This document shows, one piece after another, positions 8,701 to 11,000 of a DNA stretch of 11,000 nucleotides; within the stretch, counting starts at the first letter, position 1, and each line of letters begins with the position of its first letter. Below the pieces are notes generated by a model, which was given only the letters and a program-made list of their open reading frames with translations, did no database searches and had not been told where the DNA came from. The translations under genes were made by a program, and so were the position numbers. Source of the stretch: Glandiceps talaboti (lineage: Eukaryota; Hemichordata; Enteropneusta; Spengelidae); contig NC_135570.1 of the NCBI RefSeq assembly GCF_964340395.1, positions 7,001,822 to 7,012,821 of the forward strand, in the 5' to 3' direction.

Positions 8701-11000
8701 TTAGTAGCGACTGAGTTCAGAAATCGATCGTCCCAGTAAATCCCTTTTACATGACATGATGTGCCCTCATCAATAAAATACGTCTTCACAACAGATCTGT
8801 GATACGGCTAAGTGTGATAACAATAGGCAACCATAGCAACTATCATATCCTCGATCACTTCTTTTCACCTTAAAACTACGAACATACTGGAAGAGATTCA
8901 TTATATTGTACAAGTGTATAAATTACGTTAATGCGTCCTACTGATTGGACGAGAGTTCAATCTAGCCGTGGTAAAATATTGATATACTAGTACTATAGTG
9001 GTAAAACAGGCCCCTGCACTTTACTAGAAGGTTAACGTGGAAACCAATAAAGGAGAGTGTATTTAGACAACACGAACAATTTGGGGTTATAACAAATAAA
9101 TACATTAAAAAATCCAAATTGAAGTTTATTTTAGAACTGCCCTATTGGAATATTTGGCAAATTGCTGTCATTTTTTGTCGTCTGCTTCATTAAATCAAAA
9201 CATGAAAATAGTGGTGTAGTATCTACCCATTTTACGTAGGAGCTCGAGCGACAGGTAACTTTATGGTTTGACATCATTTTGAATTTTGGCCAAATAATAA
9301 AGTCAAAGCGAGGGTTTTTAGAAGTTTAAGGAGAGAAAACTACAGAAAATGAAAGAAACTCAAGATCACAAACATGTCGATACACAGTCCAAAATGTACA
9401 CAACCAGTGGTGAAAATTGCATTTCGATCACTTACATATTTCTAAACTTCAGTCCCCAAACAGTAAAATTCTAATTTTCGCTACACAGAATGATAATTTA
9501 AAAGTATGGGTCTGTAACTCGCCTCTTTGTGAAAATTTGATGAAACAGCAAATTTAAAAACAAAACAAAAAACAAACGTGTACCCTGCTTAATTCAGCAG
9601 GAGTCGAAACGCGACACATGAATTATGTACTTTATTAATACAACAAAATAAAGCTAGTCTTTATTCACTCACAAATAAATTAACACAACATCAACGTAAA
9701 AGCATGTCAGATGTTATTTTCGAAAGTGTGGGATACACAATTTAAAGTCTCCTTCTTTGAACCATTTGTTTTATCAGAGTTCCCACATTTAAGCAATAAA
9801 CGATAGTTTTCACTCAAATATACGCGCTTGTGTGTTGCCATCGTAACTACGATCAGGGACGTTATGATTTCTGGCAAGTTTGTCGTAGAGGGCGTCATTA
9901 AAAAATATTTCGCTAGTTTGAAGAAATAATAGGTTGTCCCACAAAAATAGCCTGTGTGGCCTAACTGTCTACTGAGCACTGCGCCACGTGCGTTGGGGTG
10001 AGATAAACCTTACTTACTCGGTGCAAATGCGTGAAATGCCTATAGTATACAGAGAGCTAGCCTGCACATAGCTTAGTGCCATGCCCTCTATGATTTTTAA
10101 TTCCAAAATAGACCAAGTCCACAAAGTTTGACTTCAGTAATACAAATAACTGAAGTATGGCAAGTTTATCCTGTGTGATATTTCCAAACCAAACAGTGCC
10201 AAGTTACACAAATAGCATCTATTAATATATATCAGTAAGAATTTTCCACGGAATTTATTGCAAATTTTGTGTATTATATCAATTTTTGATAAATCTGTTT
10301 GTGTTATTTCAGGATGCCGGAGATGATATGTTTGAGTTTCAAAGTATAAATACACCAATCATACTTCTGAAATCACCACTAGATTATGAGATCAACCAAA
10401 GATTCAGTGCTACAATAAGGGCAACTGTAAGTATTAGGTCGAGAGGTCTTTCTGTAACAAAATGTAATTGTTAATTAATTAGTTAATTCGCTAAAGGCAT
10501 GTGCTTGTAAACATTGATTATTCGACGCACACAATGACAGGAAAACATCCACACACACATATCTGTCTATATCATCACTTTTGTATTGTATTGTATTTTA
10601 TTGTATTGTACTGTACTGTACTGCAAGCAGAATTGCACAAAGATATATATATACATGTGTGTGTGTGTTTGTTTGTTTGTTTGTTTGTTTGTTTGTTTAA
10701 TAGTCCTGACATCCTCTTATGTATAAAATTTGTTCTTTTCCATTTAACATTACATAGTTATTATGATTGTTAAAATACATGCATGACCAAAGATTTTTTC
10801 CCATCAATGCAAATGTGTCATACGTGTCTCCATCTTATCGGTTTAGGATTGTGATGGCACTGGTCTAAATAGTACAACTCAATTTTATGGGAACATCGTC
10901 GACGGTGATGATATGCGACCTATTTTCAAAAACGTCGTCTATTATGCAAATATCACAGAAGAACGTAATAATGGAACAGTAGAAATCTTTCCCCATATAG
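990..11000 (+). CDS. PCDH15: PCDH15-like cadherin, 5' portion, multi-exon, open at the right edge
   Basis: Gene-level entry. Model: join of 990-1029 (tentative), 3355-3408, 4230-4289, 5126-5301, 5819-5881, 7955-8041, 8321-8428, 10313-10426 and 10847 to beyond 11000. It gives about 285 continuous residues; residue numbers elsewhere use this provisional count. Predicted order: signal peptide (1 to about 30), N-terminal segment with C33, EC1 (about 50-149), EC2 (about 150-261), start of EC3. Seen: cadherin motifs YDLE (107-110), DKNE..PVF, NGQI, LDYE (219-222) and DGDDMRPIF (253-261). Known from the family: PCDH15 is a large calcium-dependent membrane cadherin, the lower part of the inner-ear tip link, and insect Cad99C acts in microvilli. 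PCDH15 has the same DGDD linker after EC2 and an EC1 disulfide whose cysteines align here with C33 and C124. Inferred: orthology. Another non-classical cadherin with a PCDH15-like N-terminus is possible. EC3 onward, the transmembrane segment and the tail lie outside the window. Confidence 0.75.
1286..1314 (+). CDS. Alternative candidate 5' exon (MGSCQKKSP start)
   Basis: ATG at 1286 has favourable context (G at -3, G at +4) and opens nine codons reading MGSCQKKSP. Two further bases precede a near-perfect donor, CACG|GTAAGTGA. The phase-2 donor does not fit the preferred acceptors at 3355 or 3307. It would fit an AG at 3330, giving a basic stretch (RKRHTCSPIPG) just before YLIFVLVYL, so this could be an alternative first exon of the cadherin. 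That AG has little pyrimidine tract and follows another AG at 3306. Taken alone, M-G-S-C plus lysines resembles an N-myristoylation and palmitoylation start, but no downstream exon supports a separate acylated protein. It may also be a chance match. Confidence 0.25.
2329..2537. repeat. CAGGCAGA-type tetranucleotide satellite with 20-bp higher-order units
   Basis: About 210 bp of CAGA/CAGG tetramers. At the left end three successive 20-bp copies, each TGAYAGGCAGGCAAACARAY-like, occupy 2344-2363, 2364-2383 and 2384-2403. These show a longer unit amplified on top of the tetramer. Further right it becomes CAGACAGG and CAGGTAGG variants, interrupted by GCGCTA near 2507-2512. The minus-strand Leu/Pro/Cys-rich ORF over this tract is a by-product of the repeat. 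Confidence 0.95.
3355..3408 (+). CDS. PCDH15: Exon 2: signal-peptide core of the cadherin
   Basis: Acceptor TTCTCCTATTCCAG|GT and strong donor GGAG|GTGAGT bracket 54 bases. They are open in the frame that enters in phase 1 and leaves in phase 1. The 17 full codons read YLIFVLVYLNDKVEGQG. The trailing G joins AT of exon 3 to make Asp, giving GQGDC, like the acidic-Asp-Cys stretch at the start of mature PCDH15. YLIFVLVYL is a hydrophobic signal-peptide core, and cleavage probably falls in the polar stretch after it. A second phase-1 acceptor, ATTATTCAG|GT at 3307, would add 16 residues rich in His, Lys and Arg in the same frame, so alternative 3' splice-site use is possible. No in-frame ATG occurs locally, so an upstream exon must supply the start. 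Confidence 0.65.
3409..4229. other. Intron 2 (821 bp)
   Basis: Bounded by GTGAGT and a pyrimidine-rich TTTAG. Bases 3465-3541 are an A/C-rich tract with almost no G or T, which yields a spurious minus-strand ORF. Bases 3931-4180 are a triplet-repeat array described separately. No other gene is seen. Confidence 0.75.
3931..4180. repeat. Compound triplet-repeat array (CCG, CCA, CAG, TCA, TCATCG)
   Basis: A 250-bp array of related triplets: CCG units, a long CCA run, CTA/CCA mixtures, five CAG units (about 4010-4025), a mixed part, a second CCA run (about 4062-4099), TCA units, a TCATCG hexamer run (about 4119-4153) and TCA again. It is open in several frames on both strands as poly-His, poly-Pro, poly-Thr, poly-Val or poly-Met. 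The array ends about 50 bp before the exon 3 acceptor, separated only by the pyrimidine tract and the likely branch region. Confidence 0.95.
4230..4289 (+). CDS. PCDH15: Exon 3: N-terminal cysteine segment before EC1
   Basis: A long pyrimidine tract (4205-4227) ends in TTTAG at 4229, and the donor is AGTG|GTAAGA. The 60-base exon is phase 1 at both ends. Including the two split codons it encodes (D)CTFVDAPTDRTSSYEEQES(G). It bridges the signal peptide and EC1. C33 sits where PCDH15 carries the first cysteine of its N-terminal disulfide, and YEEQESGT resembles the acidic stretch before the first EC1 strand, where cadherins place a calcium-binding glutamate. The donor phase matches exon 4 exactly. 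The triplet-repeat array ends about 50 bp upstream of the acceptor. Confidence 0.82.
4290..5125. other. Intron 3 (836 bp)
   Basis: Bounded by GTAAGA and AAACAG, linking exons of matching phase 1. It holds the MITE-like element at 4402-4759. The rest (4760-5125) has no recognisable exon, and the 72-codon minus-strand ORF at 4772-4990 resembles nothing I know. Confidence 0.75.
4402..4759. mobile_element. MITE-like element with imperfect terminal inverted repeats
   Basis: The left end, TCGATTAAGCCGCGGTCAG then AATTTAC (4402-4427), matches the reverse complement of the right end (4733-4759, TCGATCTAAGGCTGTGGTCAG then AATTTAC). Both ends continue inward into a G-rich run on their own strand, the left one a 12-base or longer G tract, followed by TGGGGA and a diverged GGTCAT. 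Size (about 350 bp), structure and lack of coding fit a non-autonomous DNA transposon. A TA or TTA target duplication is possible at AGCC...CCT, but boundaries are ambiguous because the similarity runs into the flanks. The superfamily is not identified. Confidence 0.7.
5126..5301 (+). CDS. PCDH15: Exon 4: body of cadherin repeat EC1
   Basis: Acceptor TAAACAG|GT (phase 1) and donor TTAGAG|GTACAT (phase 0) enclose 176 bases with 58 full codons. It opens TPIYTIDVIGDIGTGTPPTG, matching the first strands and Gly/Pro-rich loop of PCDH15 EC1. LFKIVDKQLQWGRRYDLE follows; YDLE stands at the LDRE calcium-site position of cadherin repeats. Between them C80 and C90 bracket a short loop (GEGPTPSNE), a likely local disulfide that I do not recall in vertebrate PCDH15. 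The DxDxG site typical of EC repeats is not evident, as expected in PCDH15 EC1. Reading past the donor reaches a stop at 5344, so splicing is needed. Confidence 0.9.
5302..5818. other. Intron 4 (517 bp)
   Basis: Bounded by GTACAT and TAATACAG. The only structure seen is the (ATAA)n run at 5673-5714. No other coding or RNA signal is visible. Confidence 0.8.
5673..5714. repeat. (ATAA)n microsatellite
   Basis: About ten uninterrupted ATAA/AAAT units in intron 4, about 105 bp upstream of exon 5. Likely length-polymorphic. Confidence 0.97.
5819..5881 (+). CDS. PCDH15: Exon 5: late EC1 strands with the conserved cysteine
   Basis: Acceptor TTTTAATACAG|ACT and consensus donor ACT|GTAAGT enclose 21 codons in phase 0: TETCDDYYVIVFMCTHTGQPT. 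The alternating hydrophobic YYVIVFMC is a beta strand after the YDLE site, as in all EC repeats. C124 aligns with the second N-terminal disulfide cysteine of PCDH15. The extra C114 may pair within EC1. A weaker GT at 5871 would leave in phase 1, and the strong GTAAGT at 5882 is preferred because its phase matches exon 6. Confidence 0.9.
6331..6400 (+). repeat. 70-bp repeat unit, copy A, ending in a DR1 motif
   Basis: Starts GACTCCACTGAAATGTCTAC and ends TGACCTTTGACCT (6388-6400). It aligns without gaps to copy B (7238-7307), with 50 of 70 positions identical by hand count. The final 13 bases are a direct repeat of TGACCT with one spacer base, the DR1 binding pattern of RXR, HNF4 and COUP-TF nuclear receptors. 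Binding is not implied. Confidence 0.75.
7151..7162 (+). promoter_or_regulatory. TGACCTTGACCT (DR0 half-site pair)
   Basis: Two TGACCT half-sites with no spacer, upstream of repeat copy B. An ATGCAAAT octamer lies at 7131-7138 and another at 6514-6521. This is probably part of the same dispersed repeat family. Regulatory activity is only a possibility. Confidence 0.35.
7238..7307 (+). repeat. 70-bp repeat unit, copy B, ending in a DR1 motif
   Basis: Starts GACACCACTCAGGTGTCTAC, shares ATTATnAA and AGCTT with copy A, and ends TGACCTTTGACCC (7295-7307). It has the same length as copy A and aligns without gaps. Confidence 0.75.
7379..7442 (+). repeat. Shorter repeat unit, copy C, ending in a DR1 motif
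   Basis: Starts GACTCCATTTACATGTCTA, keeps CCCC and AGCTTTCT, and ends TGACCTTTGACCT (7430-7442). It is about 6 bp shorter than copies A and B. An inverted half-site, AGGTCA, follows at 7452-7457. It lies 71 bp after copy B, so B and C look like a local tandem pair. Confidence 0.65.
7955..8041 (+). CDS. PCDH15: Exon 6: last EC1 strand and EC1-EC2 calcium linker
   Basis: Pyrimidine-rich acceptor TTTTTCTTTTGCAG|TAC and donor ATTGAG|GTAAGA enclose 29 codons in phase 0. YFEIELIILDKNEYVPVF is the last EC1 strand plus the calcium linker, with DKNE (141-144) in place of the usual DxND and PxF following. It continues into the first EC2 strand, RTPYNENLIE, where NxxE supplies linker calcium ligands. 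It aligns without gaps to the PCDH15 stretch around its handshake residues: the human mature R113 position is E136 here and the I108 position is T131. The preceding intron is the largest between the well-supported exons (2,073 bp). Confidence 0.94.
8042..8320. other. Intron 6 (279 bp)
   Basis: Bounded by GTAAGA and TTTCTTACAG, joining phase-0 exons 6 and 7 within EC2. AT-rich, nothing else recognised. Confidence 0.9.
8321..8428 (+). CDS. PCDH15: Exon 7: EC2 first half with calcium loop
   Basis: Acceptor TTTTTTCTTACAG|TTT and donor GTCGAG|GTATAA enclose 36 codons in phase 0. The segment opens FTEIGSAVYDFSQFPATDDD, equivalent to the P(V/I)GT...V..A.D.D region of an EC repeat. CQCNAGNGQIFYRIVE follows, the NGxIxYxI signature. 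DDD (178-180) and N184/N187 are the probable calcium ligands. Unusually, a Cys-Gln-Cys (181-183) sits inside the calcium loop, where PCDH15 has a Gly/Pro-containing sequence. The pair could form a vicinal-type disulfide or link to C236 of exon 9. Confidence 0.93.
8429..10312. other. Intron 7 (1,884 bp)
   Basis: Bounded by GTATAA and TTATTTCAG, joining phase-0 exons 7 and 8. Seen: a short foldback at 8504-8607, a 14-bp perfect palindrome, CTAACAGCTGTTAG, with a central CAGCTG E-box at 8691-8704, and an A/C tract near 9557-9576. A small hairpin, CCTGCT/AGCAGG, lies at 9583-9600. A 90-codon minus-strand ORF at 9707-9979 is not recognised. No supported gene. Confidence 0.8.
8504..8607. repeat. 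Short foldback enclosing a solitary MITE terminal repeat
   Basis: TAAGTAAACAAAT (8504-8516) is complementary to ATTTATTTACTTA (8595-8607) at 12 of 13 positions. Just inside the left arm, CTGTGATCAGAATTTAC (8521-8537) matches the terminal repeat of the intron 3 element, CTGTGGTCAGAATTTAC, with one mismatch. No second copy faces it. It may be a relict of a related element that lost most of its body. Confidence 0.5.
10313..10426 (+). CDS. PCDH15: Exon 8: EC2 second half with LDYE site
   Basis: Acceptor TGTTATTTCAG|GAT and consensus donor GCAACT|GTAAGT enclose 38 codons in phase 0. It opens DAGDDMFEFQSINTPIILLK, the strand-turn-strand stretch ending in the I.L...LDYE signature. SPLDYEINQRFSATIRAT then gives LDYE at 219-222 and the following beta strand, as in the PCDH15 sequence around its LNYE. 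It follows exon 7 in phase after a 1,884-bp intron that has no exon-like segment I could support. Confidence 0.95.
10581..10624. repeat. TATTG/TACTG pentanucleotide repeat
   Basis: Successive GTATT units (one expanded to GTATTTT) change to GTACT units at the right end. A two-variant pentamer microsatellite in intron 8. Confidence 0.9.
10643..10698. repeat. Compound (TA)n(TG)n(GTTT)n microsatellite
   Basis: A short TA run, then a TG run (about 10655-10667), then about eight GTTT units ending near 10698. The overlapping ORF is a by-product of the repeat. Confidence 0.95.
10847..11000 (+). CDS. PCDH15: Exon 9 (partial): EC2-EC3 linker and start of EC3
   Basis: Acceptor ATCGGTTTAG|GAT opens a frame of 51 codons plus one base that runs to the window edge. 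DCDGTGLNSTTQFYGNIVDG continues the EC2 calcium site (D-C-D-G) and last strand. DGDDMRPIF (253-261) is the EC2-EC3 linker, a variant of DxNDxxPxF. DGDD plus a hydrophobic residue, then PxF, is what vertebrate PCDH15 has at this point. EC3 then begins with YYANITEERNNGTVEIFPHI. N-glycosylation sequons are N242-S-T, N269-I-T and N276-G-T. The cysteine-bearing insertion after this linker in vertebrate PCDH15 is absent. Whether the exon ends at the final ATAG cannot be seen. Confidence 0.95.

Larger units (their letters stand above)
10427..10846. other. Intron 8 (420 bp)
   Basis: Bounded by GTAAGT and GGTTTAG, joining phase-0 exons 8 and 9. Its middle is filled with simple repeats, and no other feature is seen. 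Confidence 0.9.

Noticed and set aside
9707-9979. Minus-strand 90-codon ORF followed by AATAAA-like sites
   Set aside because: No recognisable domain, no supporting splice sites found, and such AT-rich motifs are common here. A nested gene is not excluded but not supported.
9599-9990. tRNA-derived SINE: A-box-like TGGCGCAGTGC near 9985 and B-box-like GTTTCGACTCC near 9605, minus strand
   Set aside because: The two boxes are about 380 bp apart, far beyond polymerase III promoter spacing, and no SINE body or tail was seen.
10501-10773. 90-codon plus-strand ORF
   Set aside because: It lies in intron 8 and consists of pentamer, TG and GTTT repeats.

Overview
This is eukaryotic genomic DNA, most likely from a marine invertebrate. 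The sequence is AT-rich and full of simple repeats. It has short exons bounded by GT/AG splice sites and introns of roughly 0.3 to 2.3 kb. There are no bacterial operons, ribosome binding sites or long ORFs. The gene content and the intronic TGACCTTTGACCT repeats would suit a deuterostome or lophotrochozoan animal, but the sequence alone does not fix the phylum.

One gene explains all the coding signal: the 5' part of a plus-strand cadherin that resembles protocadherin-15 (PCDH15; insect relative Cad99C). Seven exons are well supported or good: 4230-4289, 5126-5301, 5819-5881, 7955-8041, 8321-8428, 10313-10426 and 10847 to the window end. A probable signal-peptide exon lies at 3355-3408, and the start codon may be at 990 or, alternatively, 1286. 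Spliced in phase, they read without a stop through an N-terminal cysteine segment, EC1, EC2 and the start of EC3. Calcium and linker motifs appear in order: YDLE, DKNE..PVF, DDDCQCNAGNGQI, LDYE and DGDDMRPIF. The DGDD linker between EC2 and EC3 and the two EC1 cysteines (numbered 33 and 124 here) match PCDH15. No other gene is supported on either strand.

Layout: 1-989 is upstream DNA with a tetranucleotide patch and a weak TATA-like site. Intron 1 (about 1.03-3.35 kb) carries a 210-bp CAGGCAGA-type satellite. Intron 2 carries a large triplet-repeat array ending about 50 bp before exon 3. Intron 3 contains a MITE-like element with imperfect terminal inverted repeats. Intron 4 has an (ATAA)n run. 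Intron 5 (2.07 kb) contains three diverged copies of a roughly 65-70-bp unit, each ending in a DR1-type nuclear-receptor motif, plus an unexplained 93-codon ORF. Intron 7 (1.88 kb) has a solitary copy of the MITE terminal repeat and small palindromes. Intron 8 has pentanucleotide, TG and GTTT runs. The gene continues beyond the right edge.
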